NCBI GenBank assembly: GCA_013398175.1
Contig: VZRZ01006827.1
Span: 1,032,406-1,096,405, forward strand
DNA from: Climacteris rufus
Lineage: Eukaryota > Chordata > Aves > Passeriformes > Climacteridae
DNA length: 64,000 bases
Direction of reading: 5' to 3'
The notes under the pieces were generated by a model, which saw only the letters and a program-made list of their open reading frames with translations, made no database searches and was not told the origin of the DNA. Positions 38,136 through 49,770 of this stretch are shown piece after piece (position 1 is the stretch's first letter; each line of letters begins with the position of its first letter). A program made the position numbers and the translations under genes.

Positions 38136-40585
38136 AAAAAAATGTGAGTGGGGAGCAGAGGGAAGAGGATTGGCGACTGGAAGAAGTTATTTGTAAGATG
38201 TTTATTATGCTCCTGGATCTGAGCATACTTAGAGGGATAAAATGGCAATGCAGTTTAGGCATCCATCTGAAGTTGTGCTGCCCCAGCACATGGAGGATGG
38301 GGCTGCTGAGGGTGTCCCCTACATTGTGTTGTACTTAGGCAATGGTCAAAAGCAAGGAAGATCAAGGTTGTGTGCAAAGTCTTTCAGTGTTCCACACCAA
38401 TCCAGTGGAAAGCAAGAACACCAGAAACTGAGACTAGACTTCAAAAAGCACTGCTGAGCACTGTAGGCAAATGTGAAAACACATACTTTTGTGTCAGTCA
38501 CCCTTACTTCTCATAATTTCCTACTGTCAATCTCTTAGTACATTCTCTGCAGGAAAGCAAACTTATATTAGTGTGGAACTCAGAATTCTAAGACTTTAAA
38601 AAATCCAGCTACAGCTTGCAAATATCTCAGATTCAGAAAAGCCTCTGTGTTTGAAAAGGTTGTATAGTTACATGGCAACTATTTAATTCCTTGATATGTG
38701 AAGACTGCAGGCTTCTTAAAAACACATTACAGTGATGTATTATTTAGGAAGCAGTGCCATCCCTAGAGCACCCACCAGTTGACTTCCTAATATGACTGAA
38801 AAATATTATGAAGAAGACAAGAACCCCAGCCCTTCACCCAAGGGGGTTTCTTGCCAAATGTGGACTTTCCAAGCTGCTTTCAGCTGCTGTTGTTGCAATC
38901 ATTTCTAACTAGCCTTGTAATTTTTACCTCTATAAGGCTGCCTCATGAATCCTCTTCATCCCACATAAATAGCTAGTGTGAGAGGTTAGCACTCACATAC
39001 ACCATTTTGTTCTTTGCCACCTCATCTGAACTCTGCCATTTCAATCGGCAGCCAGCAGTAGAAATTTTTTGATCAAAGTGAAAATCCTCACATTTAAGTG
39101 GAGTTTGTTTTGTGAAAGTTGAGGGAACAGGCTGAGGAGTTAATACACCCACTCATCATCTAACCTTGACACTGGCTCACACAAAAGTACAAGTGAATAA
39201 AACTGCATCATTTTCTGCTAGTTTCTGGAGGTTTTGAGATCATTGGTCCTGGGATTTGCTTTGACACTCTGGCTGTCACTAGCATACTTGTGTGATTATT
39301 GTACATAATATTGATTTTGAAAGATTCATGTTCTCTGGGGTTTTTTATTGATTGGTAAGGAGTGATTTTATTGAGAGCAAAACAAGTACCTCAAGCTATT
39401 GAAGGGACATGAAAATTAATGCAACTATGGGTACAGGAATTCTACTGGGTCCTTTGTGATAAAGTTGTAGACAGTCAAAGCTGGTACAGAGGGAACTTTC
39501 CTTCCACACTGTGAAGGTAATGAGAAAATCAGCTAATGATTTCAGGCAAATCTTCAAATTCTTGGAGCTTCTAACTGCAAAAATATTATGAAAGATGCAC
39601 TGACTCTTCTTTTTTTGCTTGTTTGATTTTTAACTTGATGAGTCAAAAATATGTTCAGGTAAATGAAATTCTGCCCTTGGAACATACATTGTACAACACA
39701 AAGTCAAAATTGCTAATGGTAGTGGAGAAACGAGGTGTTCAGTATAGCTCCCTGTAAGCTTAATTTCATTTCACAAGTCATTACTGCTAGTCTGCTCTAT
39801 GGTTTCTGAGACAGAAACAGTCACCCATTCATTTATATTAGAATAATAGCAAAATCTATATTTGATGTAATTCAGAGCTTGCTTTGAACAGTTAAATGGT
39901 CAACAGTTACCATGCAACTGAAAGGCCATAACTTCCCTGTGGTTCCTGTTTTAAAGGGAAAGAAATAACTTGGTTTTAACTTAGTGATGCGGCATGTGAA
40001 ATATTCAGTTAAACGTGTGAGCTATGAATACCCTCCCCTGCTGAGGATGAAGAGTCAAAAAACACTGCAACCATGCAGCCACTTTCAGTAGTGTTAAACT
40101 AAGCCTCTATGGCTCTGTCAAGAGGATATGTTCAGTAGTTAAACCAGTGAAAATAGGAGAGAGAGTTCATCTCATTTTTGGTAGTCCTTGCAGTGGAGCT
40201 TAGAATCTTGCAATAATGCAGGAAGAGACCAGCAACATGCAGAAGAAATATATCTGAAGAGAATTCATGTCTTCAGGCAAGCTCACTGCTGAGAAATGAA
40301 AACAGCCATGTGCAGTTTGTAAAGGTCTAGAGAGCTGCTTCTGATGAATGAAAATGGGGCAACATCAAAAGCACATTCCTTGAAACTATGGAACACCTGA
40401 TAGACGTTCCTGCATTTTGGAGGTTTCATAATATTCAAGAGGTTTCAAATATTCAATATAATATTTGTACGGAAAGTGAGTTGACATGGCATTCATAATT
40501 CACCAGGGATTAGCTATGTTATGTTGAGCAAACAAATTGAAGCTAGAGGGCCCTCAGCTCTCCATGGGACTTGCTCACTGGTCGG

Positions 40586-41203
40586 TCAGAGAATTACAGA
40601 ATGGTTTAGATTGGAAGTGACCTTCAAAGGTCAACTAGTCCAACTCTCCTGCCATGGAAGGGACAACTTTCCACTATATAAGGTTGCTCAAAGCCCCATC
40701 CAACCTGGCCTTGAACACTTCCAGGGATGCGGCATCCACAACTTCTCTGGGGAACCTGTGTCAGTGCCTGACCACCCTCACAGTAAAGAATTTCTTCCTT
40801 ATACCAATCTAAATCTGGTTGCTTGCAGTTTACAACCATTATTTCTTGTTCCTATGGGCCTTGGTAAAAAGTCTCTTTCAGTCTTTTTGTACTGAACAGC
40901 TGCAACAAGGTCTCCCCAGCACCTACTTTTCCCCAGGCTGAACAACCCCAACTCTCAGCCCTTTTACTCAAGAGAGATATTCCATTCCTCTTATATTCAT
41001 GGCTCTCCTCTAGACCCACTGCAACAGGCCCATGTCTTTCTTGCACTGGGGATCCAGAGCTGGACACAATACTCCATGGGGGAATTTTGCAAGAGGGGAG
41101 GAGAGGGGCAAATCCCCTCCCTTGACCTGCTGGTCACACTTCTTTTGTTGTACAGAGTACAGTTGGTTGTCCATGCTGTAAGTGCACATACTTGCTCATA
41201 GCA
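40586..41203 (-). mobile_element. CR1 LINE, 3' fragment, inverted
   Basis: Read on the minus strand, this ends at the reverse complement of AATTACAGAATGGTTTAGAT. It contains the CR1 3' UTR and the C-terminal part of the reverse-transcriptase frame (homologous to the Q-R-R-A-x-x-M region and the following ~200 codons), broken by stops. The 124-codon + strand ORF at 40521-40895 is antisense to the element. The 5' edge near 41203 is approximate. Confidence 0.88.
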
Positions 41204-41456
41204 GCAACATTAACAGTGGAGAAGGTGTTGCAAAGCTATGATCCTTCTTTTTTCTGATATCTAAACAGGCATATTCCCTGAATCTATTTTCTCTGATATT
41301 TTCTTTTTTCATGTCCTTCAAATCTTGCATCTTTTCTATCTCTGCTTTTTTCTCTCTATTCATCATCTCTCCAACAAACTGGTCTTCTTTAAAGAATGGG
41401 ATCTCATTTCTTCTGCTTCTAAATTTTGTGGTTGCAAGGAAAGTGTTTCTCTGCAA
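41196..41456 (-). other. Minus-strand ORF, Lys/Glu-rich, with a possible splice acceptor; unrecognised
   Basis: Read on the minus strand this 86-codon frame contains NEIPFFKEDQFVGEMMNREK followed by KAEIEKMQDLKDMKKENIRE, a charged, helix-forming composition unlike random intronic sequence. A good acceptor (CTGTCATCTTTCCATTGCAG, with a second CTGCAG upstream) stands just before it. No convincing donor follows before the adjacent CR1 copy. It could be an exon of an antisense gene, a retrocopy fragment or chance. Confidence 0.25.
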
Positions 41457-43496
41457 TGGAAAGATGACAGATACAGGCAGACTGAACTGCAGATAAACAT
41501 GGATATAGCTATTGCTCTTCCTAGTGGCTTGATGAGTTATCCCAGGTGATAGCTCAGGGATTATGTATCACTGGCACTTTTTGGCAAGGTGATGAGTCTA
41601 TCACAATGATGACATTCTTCTACTTGTGCTTTAAGTCCTTTGTCTCATCCAGGGTATGGGAGAAACAGGGTGGACTTATGACTTGAAATCCACCACAAGT
41701 ATTGCTATAGAAATTAAATGTTGCCACAGTTTTGCAAAAAGGCAGTTCCTTGAGCTTAACTGTAGTTTTAGCTGCATTCTGAACTTTGATGCTGGGTAAT
41801 AGTCACAGGGAAATTACTTGGGAATCTACCACTGGATTATTCAGGCCTTTTGGAAGATACTCACTCACTCTAGTGAACTAGGAGAATACCTCAGATCGTC
41901 TAGCAAAATCACATAGCAAAATTGTGGTAAGACATGCACTAGGGCTTAGCAGGGAGCCTTAAGCTTTTGAAGGAGTACTGAAAAGCCAAGTCAATCTTAT
42001 CTGTCCACAGGTAGGTAGGCTTTGTATCACATGGATTTTCTCATATTTTTCTTTGGAGTTTAACAGATATGGCAGAAACAGTCTTGGGAAAATGTCCAGG
42101 TTGTGGTAACTATCTCCACAGAGTATCTCAGACTCAGTGACACAGATGAATGTACTTGCTTTCTTCTCTTTTCTGGGGAAAAAAGAATTCAGAGGAAAGA
42201 AAAGTATTCTGAAAGCCCCAAATAACATATCTCAGAGAGACAGCATAGAACTATGGAAAAGGAAACAAGAACATACCAAAGCTGAAGCTGGATATAAAAC
42301 CAGTCAAGGGGGGTCAGAAGGGCCTGTGTCCCTATGCCAGCAGGACAGAAGGGGCTGACAGTGGGGCACATGGTCCTTCCAGCGTGACACCACTGATGGA
42401 GAAAAAAGGCAATTTACTACTCAATGTTTGTTACAGGCCTAGTCTACTTTCCTCCTAGGTATGTTGACACTACAAAATATCAAGGGGAATTATGGAAGTT
42501 ACATGTATTAAAGTGTTTCACCCAATGTAATACACTCTGGTTTTTAGAAGCAAGTGAATGTCGAAGTTTTTCACTTTGCACAAGCACAAGGTTCATTTGC
42601 ATGGGTTAGCTGGCAACATCCATGCTCCTGGTGATTAAATCCTAGCTGTAAAACCCCTACCATTATAATGCACTATAGCTCGTAATTGTGTCCGGGTGCG
42701 TGTGTCAAGAGCAGTCTCAGGCATGTCCATGTACTTTTTCATCCTTTTATTGATTCCTCTGCACCTAAAAAGCCACAGCTGCTTCCATTTCAGGAGATGC
42801 ACTATAGTTCTTCTTTTAAAACAGTATGACACAGTTCAGTAGCTGGAATGTGCTGCAGAGCTGGGACTGCTAGATAGCTTGTTTTTAATTTTCTCCACAG
42901 GAAAGAGTAATGTGTAACTTCTCAGCAGAGTAACTGTCACAAAGAAAGAGGATAGAATAAAAGGCATATTTTGGCTCATGTCAAGATAAAACTGAACAAA
43001 AGAAAATCCTTCTTGCAGTTCTGTCTTTTTAACTCTGAAACTGAATTTATATCAAGATTTCTGGTTCAAACGAGAAACAGGCCTCAGACACTCATTGGAG
43101 ATATTGGAACAGTTCAATCTTTCTGAGACTTTCAGTGTGTTGGTTTCTGTATTTTGATTCAAACAGACCTCTAATTAATACTGTAAAAGATTCCTGTAAA
43201 GAAATCACTATCTGCAAAGAGTGCTGATGCAAGCACAGGGAAGAATAGTTAATTGGGGAAGAACTTCATTATACTTCTATACTTGGCAAACTGCATCTCA
43301 CCAATACTTGGGTGGCAATCTTAGCACTCGTGGGCAATGGCTAGAGGGGCACAGTGCAGCAATAAGGACTTGATCTCTTTGCTTTGTTTGCTAACATTGT
43401 CTTTACAACTGCTTTTAGATATTCTGCTAGCATTGGAAGTAGTGATTTCTTTTTAATTAAAATCTCTTAAAAATTAATGTGACAGGATTCTCTGGG

Positions 43497-43531
43497 GAAA
43501 AAAAAGAAAGGAAAAAAAGAAAAAAGAAAAG
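43497..43531. repeat. A-rich (GAAAAA)n-like tract
   Basis: Imperfect A-runs separated by single G over about 35 bases. Confidence 0.8.
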
Positions 43532-44291
43532 AACTGGCAAATTAATTAACTAAACTAGAAGGTCAGTTTTAAAATCCTGCTGCCACCTAATTAAATCCTA
43601 GACACTGACATTTTTGGCTAAAGATTGCAACCATAGTAATTAGTGTTGCAGGAAATTTCCATATGCCATTGTGCCAAATGAATGAGAGTATTTCATAATT
43701 GTTCCTATAGGACTTCTTGCAAATAGCTGGGAGGGACATGATCCTATTGTAGGAAATATGCAAAGGCAGCGTAGTACTTTCATTCCTGTAACAGATGCTC
43801 TCCAGGTCAGTAGCGTGAAGGAGGGAAAAGTCTGATACATGCTAGGAATAACATAAATTATTATTATCATAGTGGTCTCTCCTTACTATTGCCTCTTTAC
43901 AGAAACAACCACTATTTAAATAAATAGGGCAAACTGTTATCAGAAGACTGTGGATAAATACATGCTGAATATGCAATTAAAAATCATGATAGTGCAAAAC
44001 TTTATATGATAAAACAAAAGATGCTGTTAATGATTTTATTTTATTTGCATATATTTTAGTCAATTCCACAGAGAGATTTCTTTTTTCTTTTTTAATCATT
44101 AATTTTTTCAGGACTGCTAAGGATTTATTAAATGTCAGCCAGTAAAATTAAAATGTCAGTATATGACATAAGGGTCAAGTAGACTTAATAAACCTGAACT
44201 ACATCATTCCACATTTATTTCTAGATTTTCCTTTTCTACGGAATAATATGGTGAAAATCTGGCAAAAATATGAAATGTTTTTTGTACAGTC

Positions 44292-44348
44292 CATGTGACT
44301 TTTGAATACAATAGCCTGAATTATTCAGATCTTTCTCTTCTCAGAACA
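44292..44348 (+). pseudogene. Weak candidate DNAH fragment (post-AAA3 'F-N-L-R-D-L-S')
   Basis: A good acceptor (TTTTTTGTACAG, ending 44291) is followed in frame by HVTFEYNSLNYSDLSLLRT and then a GTGCAA donor. The alignment L-N-x-x-D-L-S-x-L resembles the H-Y-x-F-N-L-R-D-L-S-K-x-[FL] motif that follows AAA3 in dynein heavy chains. It sits in the expected interval before the AAA4 exon. Only about five residues agree, so it is a hint rather than a call. Confidence 0.22.
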
Positions 44349-46765
44349 TCGTGCAAACTTCACCCAAAGGGAAGAAGATTACTCCCTTCTTCAGGGACAC
44401 TGCTACAAAAGGATGATTTGTGTAGCTTTTTCTTTAACAAATTTGTCTCTTCAAAGAAAATTAAAATGTCAGAATAAGAAAATTACCAATTTATCCTATA
44501 ATTAAAATGAGTAAAAGATGAATTACTATTTCACATGAGAAGCAAAAAGATAATCCTGCTGTGTAGAAGGACCAGCCTGAAGAACTGGGCAGCCTATGTT
44601 CATGGATCTCGTATTTGTGCCTGAAATGGTGCTCTCAGATGGCCCAGCTTCATCTTCTTGTTCTAAGGCTTGTTCGTATTAAGTCCTGCTTTTATTCTCC
44701 ACAAAAGTGTAATGATTGGCACTTGGAAAAATAGTTGACAGCCTTCTCTGTGGTCAGCTAAACTGCAAAATGCTCAGCAGTGAATCACTGTATGAGGAAG
44801 GAGAGAAACTTTCAGAGCATCTACAAGCCCTGCTGGCTTAATGTCCTCAAGTCTCCACAGTCAGTCTGCAGTTCCTCCTTTCAAAGACTAATGTGATGGT
44901 CTGTGACTGACTGTGGCAATCAAAGAGCATTCAGGTGCATGTAGAGAACAATTTTCTGGTTGATCTGTTCTTTCAGGTGAACTCATTCAGTGAAGTGACA
45001 TTTCATACTTCTCTTCAAAAATTTCAGTATTGTTTTATTTTATTGCAGGTGGAGAATGTATGTTTTTCATGCTGTTGTTTCAGGCTCTATGCAAACTTCA
45101 GTTCTCTCACCATAAAACCTGGTGTGAGACTGATGAGCAGGTGGGTACAAACTAGAGTCATAATGGCAGAATTTCAGGCATTTCTTCTAAAATTCAAAAG
45201 GTGAACAAAGGGCAAGTGTGTTTCAGCTCCTGAGTGTTCCAAATTTTGCACAGGATCTTGAAGTTTTGAAACATTTACATAAGGCTCATTTCATGGCATT
45301 GATGAATCCATAGTCTAGGAGCTACACTAACGATCTTCCTATCCAGGCAGACTCCACTGGACCTCAGAGTGGTTTGGCTTTGGGGATGGTCTTGCTAAAG
45401 TGACAAGCTTCATTCTCATGGAAGAAATGCAGTTTGGGATTAAAAAAAAAAAAAAGTGTGTGTTTTCCAATGGTAAATACTGTACAAAGATACATCTAAG
45501 TAGAAATAAAAATGACAAACCTGGGTAGATTTTACAAATATATTGGCACATGTTTTTCCTGGGTGCAAGAGCATTGATTTTCCCTTGAGGTAACTTACTT
45601 CAGCAATGACCTCCCTCACCATCCATAAAACATGTACCCATCACATCCTCTGCTACATCAGTGGGACATTATCTTTCCACTAAGTTGTAAGGAAATTTGC
45701 TCTTGTGGTATCAAAATGCGCTATTGATCACAATACATCGTTCAGTTTCCCAATAAGGTAATTTTTTTTATGTCATTAGTTAACATTGTTATCCTCTTCT
45801 AGAAATAACCCTCCAGGCTTTTTAAATACTTAGGCAGAGAAGGAGGCTATTCTTTCCCTGTACTTATCCCCCAGAACTGGAGTCCTGCATTTCTGCCAAC
45901 ATTTCAACTACAGGACAAAATCTCAACAAAAGCAGGCTTGCTAACTGCAGGGACACAAGGGTCAAATTCAGGACCAAATTTGTGGCAAAATATTCTTTTT
46001 CCAGTAACAAATGTTGCTGTTAACTTGATTTAATTCTCTGGAGACACCATCACCAGAATGCACTTTTGTCAGCCAATTAGCAATATTTGGTTAGGGCACA
46101 GAGCAAGAAATTTTATAATAGATCTGCCATACAACATTAGGACAGATACCTCACAACTCCGGGGTTTATTTCCTCAGCCCCAAATGGCAGTACTGTTGCT
46201 AAGCCATCCCTGCATCACGCACAGTTTGTGTATGATGAGGGTACCTATGCTGTTTTATAAAATTTGAAGTCTGGGAGGAGAAGACTGTGGAAGGACTTTG
46301 ACTAGCACAATTTGTTCTGTTGCAGCTTTTAGAGCACCACAAAATGTTTTCACGAAAATCCTGTTTGTATGAACCTGTCTGAAAACATTTTCAGCACAAG
46401 TGTATGTCTAATGCAGACATGGTGGTACAGTCACTGGATTTTGAATGCACATTAAAATTGGAAACAACCTTTCAATATCTTCAGATAGCAGCAGGATGCT
46501 GGATAATTTACATTATGCCTCATGCAGGCAGGCATAAAATTCAGTACCCTGAAACTGTGCCTGCCACACACAGAGTGTTAAGAACTTACTCGTGTTTGTA
46601 GCATGTTTGAGAGAAGAGACTGCTAAACTCACTGAGCAACAGTGCTTTCCTTGAGACTGAGTTCATCCTCTCTAAAGGCTTCGGAACAGATGAAGCTGAG
46701 CTAATCATCAAGAAACCCTCTAATCTCTATCATTACTTAGGTTTTCATGCTAGTCATTGTGACAG

Positions 46766-46975
46766 CTTTTCCCCCTTGTCATCGGGGGAGAAAGCAGTGG
46801 TTGGCGCTCTCTGGCGAGACTGGAGCCCTTTATGGCAGGCTGAGCTTTTCCAAGTTAGTATTCAGGAGTCATACACAGTCAGTGAATGGAGAGACAATCT
46901 CAAAAAGGTGTCACGAAGGGCCTGTCACAATGTGGGGCTTATGTTGCATTCCTCTTGGCTGATTGTCAAACAAAG
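46766..46975 (+). CDS. DNAH exon, AAA4 Walker A to post-P-loop helix
   Basis: The open frame reads SSGEKAVVGALW, then AELFQVSIQESYTVSEWRDN, then LKKVSRRACHNVGLMLHSSW and LIVKQ, up to a GTAGAG donor at 46976 (phase 2). In dynein heavy chains the AAA4 P-loop (GxxGSG+QxL) is followed by a strand ending in FQ, a Y-x-x-x-E-[FW]-R-x-[DN]-L-K-K-[VL] helix, and a hydrophobic strand before the Walker B-like D-x-Q-I. The order and spacing agree, apart from a few extra residues before ELFQ. The P-loop has Glu-Lys-Ala instead of the usual Arg/Lys-Gln/Thr-Ser, and the D-x-Q-I site reads WLIVKQ, so both nucleotide motifs look altered. The start is uncertain: the AG at 46764-46765 is the best acceptor that keeps the P-loop. 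Confidence 0.68.
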
Positions 46976-47400
46976 GTAGAGCCAGCCACTACCAAAGGGT
47001 ATTAATGTGTGGAGAAATACAAAAATAAACTGGCTACTTGGGGCACTAACTATTACAGTCAGAGAAATAATAAAATAAATCACTGAAATGAAGAAAGAGT
47101 AGCGAGATGCACTGAAAACTGAGATATTTTGTCACTAAATTGCAGCATTAATAGCGCTTTGAAGCTTCACATTTAAATTGCCTATTTCTGACACTCAAGA
47201 TGCACATTAGGAAAATGATACTTATTTTATAGTTGCTCATTAAAAGGAAGGGGATAAATAAGATGGAGTTTCAAACCATAAATCTCTTTCATAATGAACA
47301 ACCAATAAGAACGTGTGGGGAAGGGAAATAAACAGATAGTGGAAGAAAGATTTTTAAAATGCTTTTGTAATCTGTGGTGTAAATGTCTCATCTGATCTAG

Positions 47401-47528
47401 GATAAGTCATTTTTAGAGTTCTGATTATGATCATGAATGCAGGAGATACTCATATGTTACTTGATAATGAAGAAGAACTAGAAATAACAGAAAAGGTTGT
47501 TTCTTTCCTTTACAATAATTCAGGCACT
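47401..47528 (+). pseudogene. DNAH exon, AAA4 'SFLEDIN / NSGE' segment with a frame break or shifted acceptor
   Basis: From 47401 the first frame reads DKSFLEF, matching the conserved E-S-F-L-E-D of AAA4. One base short, the next frame reads LIMIMNAGDTHMLLDNEEEL then EITEKVVSFL, matching the I-N-x-x-L-N-S-G-E-V-P-x-L-F-x-x-E-E-L that follows. Two readings are possible. Either a 1-base deletion near 47419-47421 broke an exon that began after the AG at 47399-47400, or the exon now starts at 47417 after TTTTTAG. In the second case its single leading A joins the phase-2 end of the 46975 exon exactly and the frame stays open with loss of about seven residues. A GTGCAA donor at 47529 would close the exon. 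The family assignment is good; the functional state is unclear. Confidence 0.63.
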
Positions 47529-48664
47529 GTGCAATTATGCTATTTGTCTCTCTTGTACATGACTGAGATGCTGCATATATTTCCCCACCTACAGATATAT
47601 CAACTTCCCCCAACTAACAAAGCATAACTTCAGATTACCTCATATAGCCTGTATGACAAATTCAAGGAAAGAAGCAGAAGGAACTTACACATCACTGTGG
47701 CATTTAGTCTTACTGGAAAGGTCTTTCATGATCACCTGTGTAACTTCCCAGCACTCATTAAGGGCTGCCCAGTAGCTTGCTGTTGCTTGACTATTTACAT
47801 AGCATCTGCATTTATTTAATCTTTATTTATTTTTTAAAGACTGCATAGTTACAGCTCATTTGCAGTGCTTCAGGATTTGAGTATTAAACATAAATGCAAA
47901 TACAGCAGTAAGCCTTTAATGAGATATATCCAGCTCATTTTTTTCAGCATTAACTCCATTCTTTATCTTGTTGGAGCATCCACAGTATAAACTATTCATC
48001 AGCTCTAAAACTTCATTTTATTATATCATCAGCTTCTGCCATATATTTTACTAGTTTAAATTCTGATTTTATCCACAATAAGTATAATAATGATGCATCA
48101 AACTGGCATTTATTGTCCAAAGGAAAATAGTTCAAATACTCTAAGAAACCATCTTTTCTTCTGCACCTCAAGAGGTACTGAGCCAACATGCAGTGTTACA
48201 TGCTTTTGGGTTTGTGGTATTTGACTGCTACTTTGCACTGACTGGAAAGGTGATAAGTAACAAAGTAAGGGAAATGCTAGTTCCACAGAGCTGTGGCCAT
48301 AAAAGGAGGTCTGCTTGAGGCAATTTAAATACCATGAGGAAAATTCCTATCTTTGGATGTATATGGGCATATGCCACATTTTAGTTTCTAATTTTAATCT
48401 TCTAATGCCATAAACAAAACCTTTGCCTTCAAGAAAAGGAAACATGATTCTCACATTAATACCATAGTATTAATCACATGATTAATACTGTGGTGCGGAC
48501 AAAGCCCTCAGGTCTGGGCCACTGAATCACTTGTGATGAAACCTGTGTCTCACCCTTGGAGTTCTCCTTAGCTTCTAAGTGTGCAGCAGCTCTTTCCCAG
48601 AGCCATCAGAGACCTCCCTCACTTTCCTCATTTTTGGCCTGGATTCCCAGGGATAAGGAGGAAG

Positions 48665-48741
48665 GGGAGTACTTACAGTAAGGGAGTACTTACAGTACTA
48701 GTATTTCTTTTTCCAGTACTAGTATTTCAGTACTAGTATTT
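48665..48741 (+). repeat. Short compound tandem repeat (GGAGTACTTACAGTA x2, CAGTACTAGTATTT x3)
   Basis: Two copies of a 15-17-bp unit containing ACTTACAGTA are followed by three copies of CAGTACTAGTATTT. The shared core CAGTACT suggests the second unit arose from the first. Confidence 0.85.
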
Positions 48742-49693
48742 GTTTTTTTAGCTCTCCTGACATACTAACTGTCCTGGAGAGAGGAGTGTGCGATTCTGGT
48801 CACCCATAAATGCAACTTGTCAGGACAATCAGAAGTCCTATCTTCTCCCCATCACTGCCAACAGCACCTGTCTTTTTTCATCACTTTGATAATAGCGTGG
48901 GAATCATCCATAAGGTAGTTTGCTGCCACTGCCACAGAGTCACCCGTGCCCAGAAGGATTATAAATCCTTCATGTCAGGCTTTCTCAGCATTTTCTCTGG
49001 GATTAAGTGATCTGCAACAAGGACTATCCATCTCTCCACCAGCTTTGGGAGATCAGGTCATACCATCATACTGATGGTCTTCCTTCTACTGTTTTTTTCC
49101 CCAAAAATTAAAAAATGGAAAACAAGCTTTGGAGCCAAAAAAATACCTGAGTGTTTCATGAATGCTTCTATGTCAGCAAGGATACCGGTTAAGCTTCTAT
49201 GCCAAAATCAACTACACTGAGCTACAGAAACCCTCATTTTTTCCTGAGAAATTGTGCCCAGTTCAGTTTCAGGTTAATTTTTTGAAAACTGCAGTCTCTT
49301 TCCTCCTGTTTCCTCTATGCCTTGTGCTTTAATCTGTGGGTTTGTGCACACTGCAGTTTTGATGAACAGCCTACACTGTGTGGGGTGTATATTGCTCTGA
49401 GTGCCTCACAGCAAATTTCTATTTGCATTCATTACAAGTAAAGGCTATAAGGCTCTATAGGTTTATTTTTGCAATTTTAAAATGTGTTCATATAATTTAC
49501 TGAATTTTATGCCCAGGTTGCCTTTGATGGTTAATGTGTTTAGTTGGGAAACAGAGCCCAAAACTTTGTCACTATTACAACTTTTACATCTTTCACATCT
49601 TCCTTGGGAAAGAACAAGGTTTTGTGATATTGATTTGTTGGTCTTAAAATCCTCAAGACAAAGACTTCATTGATGTATCAACAATAAAGCTGA

Positions 49694-49770
49694 TAATATA
49701 ATATATATGCTAATATAATAATATCATAAATATTATAACATAAGTAATACAATAAAGATTGTAATATAAT
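49694..49770. repeat. AT-rich low-complexity tract
   Basis: Almost only A and T in imperfect AATATAATA units. Confidence 0.8.

Larger units (their letters stand above)
31625..40585 (+). other. Putative dynein intron with microsatellites and an assembly gap
   Basis: No exon recognised. A 149-codon minus-strand ORF at 34413-34862 has no domain signal. It holds a CA run, a GATA/TACA run, a TTG/T-rich tract and the N gap (separate entries). Confidence 0.4.
41204..46765 (+). other. Putative dynein intron
   Basis: Apart from the minus-strand ORF at its left edge and the weak fragment at 44292, it holds only an A/G-rich tract (43497-43531) and an A-run (45442-45455). Confidence 0.4.

Noticed and set aside
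37934..38338. ORFs spanning the N gap
   Set aside because: Their length depends on translating N as open codons.
40521..40895. 124-codon + strand ORF
   Set aside because: Runs antisense through the inverted CR1 fragment.
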